A stretch of 64,000 bases of DNA from Stenotrophomonas maltophilia (lineage in GTDB: Bacteria; Pseudomonadota; Gammaproteobacteria; Xanthomonadales; Xanthomonadaceae), in assembly GCF_001676385.1 (NCBI RefSeq), contig NZ_LYVJ01000010.1, forward strand, positions 124,001-188,000, read 5' to 3'. Shown piece after piece: positions 1 through 8,194 of the stretch (its first letter is position 1; every line of letters starts with the position of its first letter). The translations under genes and the position numbers were made by a program. The notes below the pieces were generated by a model. It did no database searches and was not told the origin of the DNA. It was given only the letters and a program-made list of their open reading frames with translations.

Positions 1-1
1 C

Positions 2-766
2 CGGGTGCGCGAAGGTGCGGCGATGATTCTCGATGCCGACGGCCAGGATCCGCCGGAGCTGGTGCCACAGTTCGTCGCGCGTTGGCGCGAGGGATATGAC
101 AATGTCTACGGCACGCGCATGGCCCGCGATGGCGAAGCCTGGATCAAGCGCGCCACGGCCGCGATGTTCTATCGGGTGATGGGGCGGCTGTCGCGTACGC
201 CGATCCCCGCCGACACCGGTGATTTCCGCCTGCTCTCGGCGCGTGCGCTGAGCGCGCTGCGTGGGATGCGTGAACGCCATCGCTTCATGAAGGGGCTTTT
301 CAGCTGGGTGGGATTCAAGCGGATTGCCATGCCCTACCACCGCCACGCGCGCGTGGCCGGCACCAGCAAGTTCAGCCTGTGGCGATTGTGGAACTTCGCG
401 CTGGAAGGCATTACCGGGTTCTCGACCGTGCCGCTGCGTGCGGCCACCTATCTCGGGCTGGTCACGGCGGCCGTGGCGTTTGTGTTCGGTGTCTGGGTGA
501 TCGCCAAGGCGGCGCTGTACGGTGACCGCGTGGCGGGCTGGCCGACGATGATGGCCGTGATCCTGTTCCTGGGCGGGGTGCAGCTGATCGCGCTGGGACT
601 GATCGGCGAATACCTGGGGCGGCTGTACGAGGAGTCGAAGCAGCGCCCCTTGTATCTGGTTGACGCGTGGCTAGCATCCGGCGTGGCAGACTCGGCCCTG
701 CAACCCACCCTGGGAGGGCAGGCAGATGACGACGGTACGGCAACTGTTGGACGGCAAGTCTCCTGA
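2..766 (+). CDS. GtrB-type polyprenyl-phosphate glycosyltransferase, 3' part
   Basis: The reading frame is open to the left window edge, so this is the C-terminal part of a family 2 glycosyltransferase; the true start lies outside. The visible part begins just before a DADGQDPPEL stretch, the acidic metal/nucleotide-sugar motif of the DPM1/GtrB/ArnC group. Two hydrophobic segments follow near visible residues 142-170 and 180-205, with a terminal GEYLGRLYEE motif, the usual C-terminal membrane anchor. Members move a sugar from a nucleotide donor to undecaprenyl phosphate at the inner membrane for lipid A, O-antigen or teichoic-type modification. The sugar cannot be told from sequence. Its end overlaps the start of the CBS gene by 41 bases. 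Confidence 0.85.
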   Translation, partial: RVREGAAMILDADGQDPPELVPQFVARWREGYDNVYGTRMARDGEAWIKRATAAMFYRVMGRLSRTPIPADTGDFRLLSARALSALRGMRERHRFMKGLFSWVGFKRIAMPYHRHARVAGTSKFSLWRLWNFALEGITGFSTVPLRAATYLGLVTAAVAFVFGVWVIAKAALYGDRVAGWPTMMAVILFLGGVQLIALGLIGEYLGRLYEESKQRPLYLVDAWLASGVADSALQPTLGGQADDDGTATVGRQVS

Positions 767-1157
767 AGTACATGCGGTCGCGCCGGATGCGGCGGTGATC
801 GATGCGATCCGGTTGATGGCGGAAAAGGGCATCGGTGCGGTGCTGGTGATGGACGGGCCACGGCTGGTCGGGATCCTGTCCGAGCGTGATTACGCGCGCA
901 AGATCGTGCTGCGTGATCGTTCGTCGCGCGATACGTCGGTTGCCGAGATCATGACGGCGCAGGTGGTGACGGTGTCTCCGGGCGAGCAGGTGGAGCACTG
1001 CCTGCAGCTGGTGACTGATTACCGCATCCGCCACCTGCCGGTTGTGGAGGGCGCGCAGGTGCTGGGGGTGATCTCCATTGGCGACCTGGTGAAGTCGGTG
1101 ATCGATGCGCAGCGGCGCGAACTGGACCAGCTGCAGCAGTACATCGTCGCGGGATGA
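726..1157 (+). CDS. Tandem CBS-domain protein
   Basis: This 143-residue protein consists of two CBS modules (about residues 8-62 and 75-133) and nothing else. Typical motifs are visible: GAVLVMDGPRLVGILSERD in the first module and RHLPVVEGAQVLGVISIGDL in the second. Stand-alone CBS pairs bind adenosyl ligands such as AMP, ATP or SAM and act as energy or redox sensors, often as homodimers. No partner enzyme is obvious here. The ATG at 726 is preceded by GGAGGG and lies inside the 3' end of the glycosyltransferase gene, so translation may be coupled. Confidence 0.85.
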   Translation: MTTVRQLLDGKSPEVHAVAPDAAVIDAIRLMAEKGIGAVLVMDGPRLVGILSERDYARKIVLRDRSSRDTSVAEIMTAQVVTVSPGEQVEHCLQLVTDYRIRHLPVVEGAQVLGVISIGDLVKSVIDAQRRELDQLQQYIVAG

Positions 1158-1171
1158 GTGTGTGTGTCGCT

Positions 1172-1202
1172 GGCGGGCCTGCGGCCCGCCGGCCCGCTTT
1201 TT
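1172..1202 (+). terminator. Rho-independent terminator after the CBS gene
   Basis: A perfect 8-bp stem (1172-1179 with 1183-1190, loop TGC) is followed by a second copy of the 3' arm, GGCCCGC, at 1191-1197. That copy can pair with 1173-1179 and sits directly against TTTTT (1198-1202). Either fold is GC-rich, and the second has the U-run exactly at the stem base. Confidence 0.75.
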
Positions 1203-1290
1203 GAAGCCCAAAGCCAAAGCCAAAGCAGCGCCTATCTGATGCGCCGGGGGGCGGAGGGCATGGCCGTGCAGGACACGCCGTAAACCCCGC
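1203..1290. repeat. Tandem AAAGCC run plus dispersed 20-mer repeat
   Basis: AAAGCC-type hexamers at about 1209-1226 are followed by a short inverted repeat (GGCGC/GCGCC) and then a 20-base word at 1268-1287 (GCAGGACACGCCGTAAACCC). The same 20-mer occurs exactly, on the other strand, at 23221-23240 in the large repeat region. The order hairpin, short tandem repeat, 20-mer also resembles that region, so this looks like a shorter copy of one dispersed repeat. The rest of 1290-1357 holds nothing recognisable. Confidence 0.6.
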
Positions 1291-1357
1291 TCCGCGGTCC
1301 GGCCTGCGTCACCCCCCCTCGGACCACGATCAATCCAAGCGCCACGAACGAACGCTC

Positions 1358-3331
1358 CTACTTCGCATACTGCCCTCCGCAGTCGGCGTCCTTGCCCGGC
1401 CCCGGCTCGATGGTGGCCAGCAGCGCCGCCGGCGGGGCGATGCTGCCCAGTGCCAGGGCTACGGCGCCGCGGATGCCCAGCGCCTTGAAGTCCGGGCGGA
1501 ACGACGGGTCCTTGAAGGTGCCGGCGATGTGCAACGGGGAGCGCAGCACGAGGATGCTCCTGTCCTTCGGGCGTGGCTTCAGCAGCAGGTCCAGGGTCTC
1601 GTCGCGCAGGCTGACCGTGCCTTCGCCGATCAGGATCGTATCGGTGGTATCCACCGCCAGCGCCTGGCTGGTCATCAGGCCGTCGCGCACGCCGAAATCG
1701 GCGAAGGCGCAGCGCAGGGGGATCTGCTTGTCGCCGGTCACCAGGAATTTCAGCGACTCGGTGATGTCCAGGCCGGCCAGCTCCATCACCAGGTTGCCGA
1801 CATGGCCACGGCCCATCGCCAGGCCGACCTTGCCGCTGCTGCTGCCGAGCATCGCGGCGATCGAATTGCCGCGACCACTCAGGTCCACCTCGCCGCCGAT
1901 GCCGCCCTTGGCCTGCTCGGCGAGCTTCGCATCCGGGAACAACTGGCCCAGCTGCACGCCGCGCACGCGCGCCTTCAGCGCGGTGCTGATCTGCGGCTGT
2001 CGCGCGTCCATGCGGATCGTACTGCGGATATCGCCACCGGCCACGCCGAAGTTCAGCGGATCCAGGCGCAGCAGTCCGTCGTCCAGCAGCAGGTGCGCGT
2101 CCATGTCATCCAGCGGCAACGAGGGTGCGTTGATGCGACGGGCTTTCCAGCGCACGTCGGCATCCATCGCCCTCAGCTTGCCGAGGCTGTAGGGCGTATC
2201 GGGCAGCACGCGCGCACGAGTGGCCAGCCGTGCGGACTCGGCTTTCTGCTCTGCATTGGCGGTTTCGCCGCCACCGGTTCTCGGCGGGGCGCCCACGAAG
2301 CCGGCCAGGTCATCGAAGTCCAGGCGCCTGGATTCCAGCGTGGCGGTCAACCGCGGCCGCGCGCCGCCCACTTCGAACTGCAGGTCGCCACCGAGGTCGC
2401 TGTCGCCGACCTTGCCGGTGAACCGCTCGTAGCGCCAGAGGTTGTGCTCACGCTTGAGGCGGCCGTGCAGCGCGTAGGGCGGGGAGGGCGGAATGGCGAT
2501 GCCAAGCAATGGGTAGAGGTCGGCCAGGTCCTGGCCGCTGAGCGCGAACTGCAGGTCGAACACGCGCAGCTGGAATGGATTGGTCAATGTACCGCTGGCG
2601 ACGGCGTGGGTGGCACCGGCCCGGCCGTCGAGGTGGATGCGGAACGGGTGGTCGCTGTCGGTCAACTCCAGTGGTGATTCAGTGCCGCCGCGCAGAGTGA
2701 ACGGATTGCCCTGCCAGCGGCCTTCACCCTGCACCCGCAGCGGTGGCGCAGCGTCGGCCTGCTTCGGCTGGCCGCTGCGCACGTCCACACGGATATCGGT
2801 GCGCCCGAGCGCATCGAGGAACTGCAGGCGACCGTCATCGATGCGCAGCCGTTTGAGCTGTGGGCTTGTGCCACCGGCGCGATTACCGAGGAAATCCCAG
2901 TTGCCTGGTTCGCCCTTGCGCGGAGCGGTTTCCAGCAGCACATCCGGCCGGGTCAGGCGCACTTCCGGCAGCTGCATGCTGCCGCGCAGCAGGGACCACA
3001 CCCGTACGTCGATCTCGACGCGGTCTGCCGTGGCCATATCGGGTTGCTTCGCCCAGCTGGCATTGGCGAAGGTGACCGCATCGGCGCGGATCGTACTGGT
3101 GCGGCCGAGGTCGACATCCAGGTGGCCGATGTGCAGCGCACGGCCGGTGCGTGCCTGCACTGCGCGCTCGACCGGGCCTTTGAACCAGTTCCAGTCCCAC
3201 AACGCGATCAGCAGCAGGATCGCCGCCAGCAGGAAGATCAGGATCGTCAGCCAGCGCCGGCCTCGTGGGCCGGGGCGGCGCAGGTGCCAGCGGGGCGTGC
3301 GCTTTGCAGCAGGGGAGGCGGCAGCATTCAC
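1358..3331 (-). CDS. AsmA-family protein
   Basis: This 657-residue protein has a basic N-terminus, one membrane anchor at about residues 28-46, and a long periplasmic part rich in beta-strand. AsmA-like features include an early LPEVRLTRPDVLLE block and a C-terminal LRSPLHIAGTFKDPSFRPD segment. AsmA and its relatives (YhjG, TamB, YicH) are elongated inner-membrane-anchored proteins implicated in lipid transport to the outer membrane and envelope homeostasis. The exact subfamily is not resolved. The gene stands alone between the CBS gene (convergent) and the TrhA-like gene (same strand). Confidence 0.8.
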   Translation of the reverse strand: MNAAASPAAKRTPRWHLRRPGPRGRRWLTILIFLLAAILLLIALWDWNWFKGPVERAVQARTGRALHIGHLDVDLGRTSTIRADAVTFANASWAKQPDMATADRVEIDVRVWSLLRGSMQLPEVRLTRPDVLLETAPRKGEPGNWDFLGNRAGGTSPQLKRLRIDDGRLQFLDALGRTDIRVDVRSGQPKQADAAPPLRVQGEGRWQGNPFTLRGGTESPLELTDSDHPFRIHLDGRAGATHAVASGTLTNPFQLRVFDLQFALSGQDLADLYPLLGIAIPPSPPYALHGRLKREHNLWRYERFTGKVGDSDLGGDLQFEVGGARPRLTATLESRRLDFDDLAGFVGAPPRTGGGETANAEQKAESARLATRARVLPDTPYSLGKLRAMDADVRWKARRINAPSLPLDDMDAHLLLDDGLLRLDPLNFGVAGGDIRSTIRMDARQPQISTALKARVRGVQLGQLFPDAKLAEQAKGGIGGEVDLSGRGNSIAAMLGSSSGKVGLAMGRGHVGNLVMELAGLDITESLKFLVTGDKQIPLRCAFADFGVRDGLMTSQALAVDTTDTILIGEGTVSLRDETLDLLLKPRPKDRSILVLRSPLHIAGTFKDPSFRPDFKALGIRGAVALALGSIAPPAALLATIEPGPGKDADCGGQYAK

Positions 3332-3414
3332 GCCGCCATGGTTGCCCCCTCATCGTGGAGGGGGCGCGAAGCGTCCATGTGCATGGTGTGCACGCGCCGC
3401 GTTCGTGCGGCTGC

Positions 3415-4065
3415 CTACAGGACCTGCATGGTGACCGCGACGAAGTGGCAGACGCTGCCACCGATCACGAACAGGTGCCAGATCGCATGCGAGTACGGGA
3501 TCGATTCACGGTGGTAGAAATAGGTGCCCAGCGTGTACGACAGGCCGCCGGCGAACAGCCAGGCGAGGGTGCCGCCGTCGATCGAGGCCCACATCGGCTT
3601 GATCGCCACGACCACCAGCCAGCCCATGGCGATGTAGATCACCGTTGAAAGCACCTTGAAGCGGCCGGTGTAGAACAGCTTGAACACCACGCCGGCCAGC
3701 GCCAGCGCCCAGATCGCGGTGAACAGGCCCCAGCCCCACGGACCGCGCAGGCCGATCAGGGTGAACGGGGTGTAGGTGCCAGCGATCAGCACGTAGATCG
3801 CGCAGTGGTCGAACACCTTCAACCGGCCCTTGGCGACCGGATGCTGGATGGCGTGATACAGGGTCGAGGCGGTGTACAGCAGCAGCAGAGCGATACCAAA
3901 TACGATCGCGCTGGCCAGTTGCCAGCCGTCGCCGTAGATCGCAGCCAGCGTGATCAACACTGCGCTTGCTGCCAGCGCGAATACCGCGCCCAAGCCATGG
4001 GTCAGGGCGTTGGCGATTTCTTCACGGATCGAAGCAATGGACGTGGTGGACATGGGCATGGGCAT
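3415..4065 (-). CDS. trhA: Hemolysin III / TrhA-family membrane protein
   Basis: The product is about 216 residues with seven predicted hydrophobic segments and belongs to the PAQR-related hemolysin III family. Characteristic motifs are the N-terminal EEIANALTHG, the central LYHAIQHP with conserved histidines, FDHCAIYVLIAGTYTPF, and the C-terminal IPYSHAIWHLFVIGGS. The conserved His/Asp residues probably bind zinc. In other bacteria TrhA affects membrane fluidity; haemolysin activity is doubtful. The frame is open far upstream, but the family start fits MPMPMSTTS at 4065 or MSTTS at 4053; no good ribosome binding site decides between them. Confidence 0.85.
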   Translation of the reverse strand: MPMPMSTTSIASIREEIANALTHGLGAVFALAASAVLITLAAIYGDGWQLASAIVFGIALLLLYTASTLYHAIQHPVAKGRLKVFDHCAIYVLIAGTYTPFTLIGLRGPWGWGLFTAIWALALAGVVFKLFYTGRFKVLSTVIYIAMGWLVVVAIKPMWASIDGGTLAWLFAGGLSYTLGTYFYHRESIPYSHAIWHLFVIGGSVCHFVAVTMQVL

Positions 4066-4216
4066 CGTTCGCGGGGAGGGGGACCCGCGTCCCCCTATCA
4101 TCGCCGCGATGGCCGCCAGGTGCACGCCCGTCACCGCATGATTGGTGAATCGGGGGCCAACGCCGAATCCGCAGTCGATCCGCGCCATGCGTGGATGAAT
4201 GCCCGATGATGCTGCT

Positions 4217-4256
4217 GGGGCCGGAGCCCATCCCATGCGGAAAGGGAGCCGGCCCC
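4217..4256 (-). terminator. Hairpin downstream of prfC
   Basis: An imperfect inverted repeat pairs GGGGCCGGAGCCC (4217-4229) with GGGAGCCGGCCCC (4244-4256), just after the prfC stop. It lacks a U-run, so it may act as a 3' end stabiliser or with Rho rather than as a classical terminator. Confidence 0.4.
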
Positions 4257-4262
4257 GTGGCA

Positions 4263-5867
4263 TCAGCCCGCCGGAATGGTATGCGCTGCTTCGCGGGTGG
4301 CCGAGAAGCGGACGTCCGGCGAGCGCTCCTGCGCCAACTGCAGATTGACCCGGGTCGGCGCCAGGTAGACCAGGTGGCCGGCGGCATCCAGGGCCAGGTT
4401 CAGCGCATTCTTCTCGCGGAACTCTTCCAGCTTCTTCTCGTTGCTGCAGTGGACCCAACGCGCGGTGGTCACGCTGACCGGCTCGAAGGTGGCCTCCACG
4501 CCGTACTCGTCCTTCAGCCGGTAGGCCGCGACGTCGAACTGCAGCACGCCGACCGCGCCCAGGATCAGGTCGTTGCTGGTGAGCGGACGGAAGAACTGGG
4601 TTGCGCCTTCCTCGGACAGCTGGGCCAGGCCCTTCTGCAGCTGCTTGAGCTTGAGCGGATCGCGCAGCCGCGCGCGGCGGAACAGCTCCGGGGCGAAGTT
4701 CGGGATGCCGGTGAAAGTGACCGCTTCGCCTTCGGTGAAGGTGTCACCGATGGAGATGGTGCCGTGGTTGTGAATGCCGATCACATCGCCCGGCCATGCC
4801 TCGGCGGCGATCTCGCGGTCGCTGGCCATGAAGGTCAGCGCGTTGGCCAGCTTCATTTCCTTGCCGGTACGCACGTGGAATGTCTTCATGCCGGCGCTGA
4901 ACCGGCCCGAGCAGACGCGCATGAACGCCACGCGGTCACGGTGCTGCGGGTCCATGTTGGCCTGGATCTTGAACACGAAGCCGGTCAGCTTGTTCTCTTC
5001 CGGGGCGATCTCGCGGCCGGTGGTGGAACGCGCCTGGGGGGCTGGTGCGTGCTCGACGAAGAAGTCCAGCAGGGGCTGCACGCCGAAGTTGTTCACGCCT
5101 GAGCCGAAGAACACCGGGGTCTGCTTGCCGTCGCGATAGGCCTGCAGGTCGAACGGGTGGCTGGCGCCCTGGACCAGTTCCAGTTCGTCGCGCAGGTCGG
5201 CCAGCATCTGTGCGCCGATCTTCTCGGCCAGGCCGGGCGCATCAATGGACGGGAAGATGGTCGAGTCCTGGCGGGTGAAATTGCGGCCAGGCTCGTACAG
5301 GTGCACTTCGCCGGTCAGCAGGTGGACCACACCCTTCAGGCGCTGGCCCATGCCGATCGGCCAGGTCACCGGCGCGCACTGGATGCCCAGCACGGTCTCC
5401 ACTTCGTCCAGCAGCTCGATCGGGTCCTTGCCCTCGCGGTCGAGCTTGTTGATGAAGGTCATGATCGGGGTGTCCCGCAGGCGGCACACTTCCATCAGCT
5501 TGATGGTGCGCTCTTCCACGCCCTTGGCCACGTCGATCACCATCAGTGCCGAGTCCACCGCGGTGAGCACGCGGTAGGTGTCTTCGCCGAAGTCGGCGTG
5601 GCCGGGGGTGTCGAGCAGGTTGACGATCTTGCCCTCGTACGGGAACTGCATCACCGACGAGGTGACGGAGATGCCGCGCTCCTTTTCCAGCGCCATCCAG
5701 TCGGAGGTGGCGTGACGGGCAGCCTTGCGGCCCTTGACCGAACCGGCCATCTGGATCGCGCCTCCGAACAGCAGCAGCTTTTCGGTCAGCGTGGTCTTGC
5801 CGGCGTCAGGATGGGAAATGATGGCGAAGGTGCGGCGGCGCGACGCTTCGGTGGCGACTTCGGACAT
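4263..5867 (-). CDS. prfC: Peptide chain release factor 3
   Basis: This 534-residue translational GTPase has the full set of G motifs: HPDAGKTT (residues 19-26), DTPGHADF (about 89-96) and NKLD (about 142-145). RF3-specific features include [13 protein letters not shown] after the P-loop and domains II-III with the C-terminal EREF-type region. RF3 removes RF1/RF2 from the ribosome after peptide release, using GTP in the cytosol. Length matches E. coli PrfC (529). The gene is monocistronic or follows the M23 peptidase gene, which lies 67 bases upstream on the same strand. Confidence 0.97.
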   Translation of the reverse strand: MSEVATEASRRRTFAIISHPDAGKTTLTEKLLLFGGAIQMAGSVKGRKAARHATSDWMALEKERGISVTSSVMQFPYEGKIVNLLDTPGHADFGEDTYRVLTAVDSALMVIDVAKGVEERTIKLMEVCRLRDTPIMTFINKLDREGKDPIELLDEVETVLGIQCAPVTWPIGMGQRLKGVVHLLTGEVHLYEPGRNFTRQDSTIFPSIDAPGLAEKIGAQMLADLRDELELVQGASHPFDLQAYRDGKQTPVFFGSGVNNFGVQPLLDFFVEHAPAPQARSTTGREIAPEENKLTGFVFKIQANMDPQHRDRVAFMRVCSGRFSAGMKTFHVRTGKEMKLANALTFMASDREIAAEAWPGDVIGIHNHGTISIGDTFTEGEAVTFTGIPNFAPELFRRARLRDPLKLKQLQKGLAQLSEEGATQFFRPLTSNDLILGAVGVLQFDVAAYRLKDEYGVEATFEPVSVTTARWVHCSNEKKLEEFREKNALNLALDAAGHLVYLAPTRVNLQLAQERSPDVRFSATREAAHTIPAG

Positions 5868-5934
5868 GGCAGTGGCGCCCGCCCGGGGCGCTTTTTGTAA
5901 GAGATAAGCGCGCGATTATACCGGCCGGCGCCGG

Positions 5935-6819
5935 TCAGCGCCCGGTACCGCCCTCGGGTTCGCCCTGGCGGGCGAACTGCAGCTGGCCCTGCGCGGTGAA
6001 GATGCGCACCGGCACCGAGCGCAGGCCCATGCCGCGGTTGACCTGCACCACGAAGTGCAGGTGCGGGCCGCTGCTGTAGCCGCTGTTGCCGGACAGGCCG
6101 ATCGGCTGCCCGGCCTGCACCGCCTGGCCACGGCGCACGCGCATGCCGCCGGCCAGCAGGTGGCCATACAGGGCCATGCTGCCATCGCTGTGCAGCACAC
6201 GGACGAAGTTGGCGCGGCTGCCATCGCGCTCGCGGTCCAGGCCGTTGCCGTGGAAGCCGTCCTGGATCTGCATCACCGTGCCCTCGCGCGCGGCCAGCAC
6301 GAGAGTGGCCTGAGGCAACGCGAAGTCGACCGCGTCGCGGTTCTCGTCGTCATCGTGGCTGAACCGGCCCTGTGGCGCCTGGTCCACGCGCAGGCGGGGG
6401 ACATCGAAGGGCAGGCGATAGGCCACGTCTTCGGCCTGTGCGGCAGGGTTGCCCGGCACCGATCGCAGGTGCAGGTCCAGGGTGCGGCCATTGACCGGGG
6501 GCGGGAGATGGCCGACCACCAGGCTGCTGTCGCCCTGGATCAGCGATTGCACCGGCAGTCCTTCAACCGGGTGGCCGGGCGCCGCGCGCAGTTCGATCTG
6601 CAACGGCCCGGCCAGGGCGTTGTCGATCCGGGCCTGCCAATGCTCGCCGATCGGCTGCAGGCGCAACTGGGCCATCGGCGCGGCGTTCCGTGCGGACCCG
6701 GAATCCGCAGCGGGAGCAGCCTGGGGTACCAGTCCCCATCCCTGGCGCCAGTCGCCGGCGCTGGCTGTCGTGCTGGCCAGCAGCGGCAGCAGCAGGCAGG
6801 TCAGGGGCAGGCGGGGCAT
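5935..6819 (-). CDS. Secreted M23 (LytM-type) metallopeptidase
   Basis: The 294-residue product has a signal peptide (MPRLPLTCLLLPLLAS, cleavage near ASA). After a beta-rich N-terminal region comes a C-terminal M23 domain with the motifs FSHDDDENRDAVDF (zinc His and Asp) and SGPHLHFVV (HxH). M23 enzymes cut peptidoglycan peptide bridges or, when degenerate, activate amidases; here all ligand residues appear present, so activity is likely. The ATG at 6819 (MPRL) is preferred, with GGAAA upstream; an in-frame TTG 12 bases earlier is less likely. Confidence 0.85.
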   Translation of the reverse strand: MPRLPLTCLLLPLLASTTASAGDWRQGWGLVPQAAPAADSGSARNAAPMAQLRLQPIGEHWQARIDNALAGPLQIELRAAPGHPVEGLPVQSLIQGDSSLVVGHLPPPVNGRTLDLHLRSVPGNPAAQAEDVAYRLPFDVPRLRVDQAPQGRFSHDDDENRDAVDFALPQATLVLAAREGTVMQIQDGFHGNGLDRERDGSRANFVRVLHSDGSMALYGHLLAGGMRVRRGQAVQAGQPIGLSGNSGYSSGPHLHFVVQVNRGMGLRSVPVRIFTAQGQLQFARQGEPEGGTGR

Positions 6820-6933
6820 CGGAGTTTCCAATGGCAGGTCGCCAGGAACTGTACCTGATGCTGAACAGGGTGGACGGTACCGCCTTCACGGATTGAAGGT
6901 GGAAATATCCATCTCTTTATCCGCATGAAGGGA

Positions 6934-6962
6934 TTGACAGCGCTCCGATGGGCTGGCATCGT
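6934..6962 (+). promoter_or_regulatory. Candidate promoter for the metX operon
   Basis: A perfect -35 hexamer TTGACA (6934-6939) is followed after 17 bases by CATCGT (6957-6962), a poor -10. Transcription would start near 6968, which is where the riboswitch aptamer begins; that match supports the call. The rest of the 343-base gap between the M23 gene and metX holds the riboswitch. Confidence 0.45.
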
Positions 6963-6968
6963 GGCTTC

Positions 6969-7083
6969 ACCATCGAGACCGGCAGAGGGACAGGCCCTTT
7001 GAAGCCGGGGCAGCCCGCAGGCGCACACGCGTCGGCGTAGGTGCCAAATCCTGCGGGGACCGTCGCGTCCACCGGAAGATGGT
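6969..7083 (+). promoter_or_regulatory. SAM-I (S-box) riboswitch aptamer
   Basis: The conserved S-box core is readable: GGCAGAGGGACAGGCCC with TTGAAGCC at 6981-7006, and GGTGCCAAATCCTGC at 7040-7054. P1 closes with ACCATC (6969-6974) pairing GATGGT (7078-7083). The layout matches the SAM-I class: kink-turn/P2 core, P3 from about 7011 to 7040, J3/4 GGTGCCAAATCC, and P4 around 7051-7070. It lies directly upstream of metX-metB-hom, so high SAM should lower methionine-pathway expression. S-boxes are rare in proteobacteria, although I recall reports from Xanthomonadaceae. Confidence 0.9.
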
Positions 7084-7134
7084 TCGAACCATGCACCCTG
7101 CGTGCATCTCGAACGCGAGCCCCGCGAAGGCTCG
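7082..7134 (+). promoter_or_regulatory. Putative expression platform of the SAM-I riboswitch
   Basis: Three structures follow the aptamer. ATGCAC/GTGCAT (7091-7096 with 7102-7107) forms a hairpin. GTTCGA (7082-7087) can pair with TCGAAC (7109-7114) around it and competes with the 3' strand of P1. CGAGCC/GGCTCG (7116-7121 with 7129-7134) forms a further stem. There is no U-run, so control may be at translation or through Rho rather than intrinsic termination. The folds are read by eye. Confidence 0.45.
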
Positions 7135-7162
7135 ATGGCCGATTCCCCAACCGGATCCCGCC

Positions 7163-8194
7163 ATGAGCTTCGCCACCAGTACCGCCGTTCGCCCCGAACC
7201 CTTTGTCCCCGTCAGCGTCCCGGTCGCAGACCGCGTGCATGCCGAGCGCGGTGAGTTCGCCGCGGTGCTGCCGATGCGTCACGCCGGCCCCCGCCCGGTG
7301 CGCCTGCGCTACGAATGGGTAGGCCCCGCCAACGCGCCGGCGGTGGTGCTGGCCGGCGGCATTTCCGCCCATCGCCATGTGGCATCCAACGCGCAGTTCA
7401 GCGAGAAGGGCTGGGCCGAAGGCCTGGTCGGCAGCGGCCGTGCGCTGGATCCGCAACAGCTGCGTGTGCTCGCCTTCGATTTCATCGGTGCCGATGGTGC
7501 GCTGGACGTGCCGATCGATACCGCCGACCAGGCCGATGCATTGGCGCTGGTGCTGGACCATCTGGGCATCCGTGCGCTGAAGGCGTTCGTGGGCTATTCG
7601 TACGGCGCGCTGGTCGGCCAGCAGTTCGCGATCCGGCACCGTGCCCGCGTGCGGCAGCTGGTGCTGGCCAGTGGTGCACATCGCCCGCATCCTTACGCGG
7701 CTGCCTGGCGTGCGCTGCAGCGCCGCGCGGTCGCCCTAGGCCAGTTGCAGTGCGGCGAGGATCATGGCCTGGCCCTGGCCCGGCAGTTCGCCATGCTCAG
7801 CTACCGTACGCCGGAAGAATTCGGCGAGCGTTTCGATGCCGCGCCGGAGGTCATCAACGGCCGCGTGCGCGTGGCCGCCGAGGACTATCTCGACGCAGCC
7901 GGCGCGCAGTACGTCGCGCGCACGCCGGTGGCCGCCTACCTGCGCCTGTCCGAATCAATCGACCTGCACCGCGTCGACCCCACCGCGATCCTGCCGCCCA
8001 CCGTGGTGGTAGCCGTGGAGGGGGACCGCCTGGTGCCGCTGGCCGACCTGGTCGGCCTGGTCGAAGGGCTGGGCCCGCGCGGCAGCCTGCGCGTCCTGCG
8101 CTCGCCCTATGGCCACGACGCCTTCCTCAAAGAGACCGATCGCATCGACGCGATCCTCGCCACTGCCTTCCGCACTTCTGGAGAGTCCGCATGA
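7163..8194 (+). CDS. metX: MetX-type homoserine O-acyltransferase
   Basis: This 343-residue alpha/beta-hydrolase-fold acyltransferase is of the MetX group. The nucleophile serine is S146 in GYSYGALVG; the acid is the Asp in VEGDRLVP and the base the His in YGHDAF, near the C-terminus. MetX activates L-homoserine with acetyl-CoA or succinyl-CoA, the first committed step to methionine. The acyl donor, or even serine as acceptor, cannot be fixed by eye. An in-frame ATG at 7079 lies inside the riboswitch P1 stem, so the ATG at 7163 is the sensible start. The stop overlaps the metB start (ATGA), giving translational coupling. Confidence 0.85.
   Translation: MSFATSTAVRPEPFVPVSVPVADRVHAERGEFAAVLPMRHAGPRPVRLRYEWVGPANAPAVVLAGGISAHRHVASNAQFSEKGWAEGLVGSGRALDPQQLRVLAFDFIGADGALDVPIDTADQADALALVLDHLGIRALKAFVGYSYGALVGQQFAIRHRARVRQLVLASGAHRPHPYAAAWRALQRRAVALGQLQCGEDHGLALARQFAMLSYRTPEEFGERFDAAPEVINGRVRVAAEDYLDAAGAQYVARTPVAAYLRLSESIDLHRVDPTAILPPTVVVAVEGDRLVPLADLVGLVEGLGPRGSLRVLRSPYGHDAFLKETDRIDAILATAFRTSGESA

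Noticed and set aside
5875-5896. GCGCCC/GGGCGC hairpin with TTTTT on the plus strand upstream of prfC
   Set aside because: Both neighbouring genes run on the minus strand, so a plus-strand terminator here has no transcript to end; chance or weak antisense control only.
7079-7162. Longer metX start at 7079
   Set aside because: The ATG at 7079 falls in the 3' strand of riboswitch stem P1, and the added residues have no similarity to the family.
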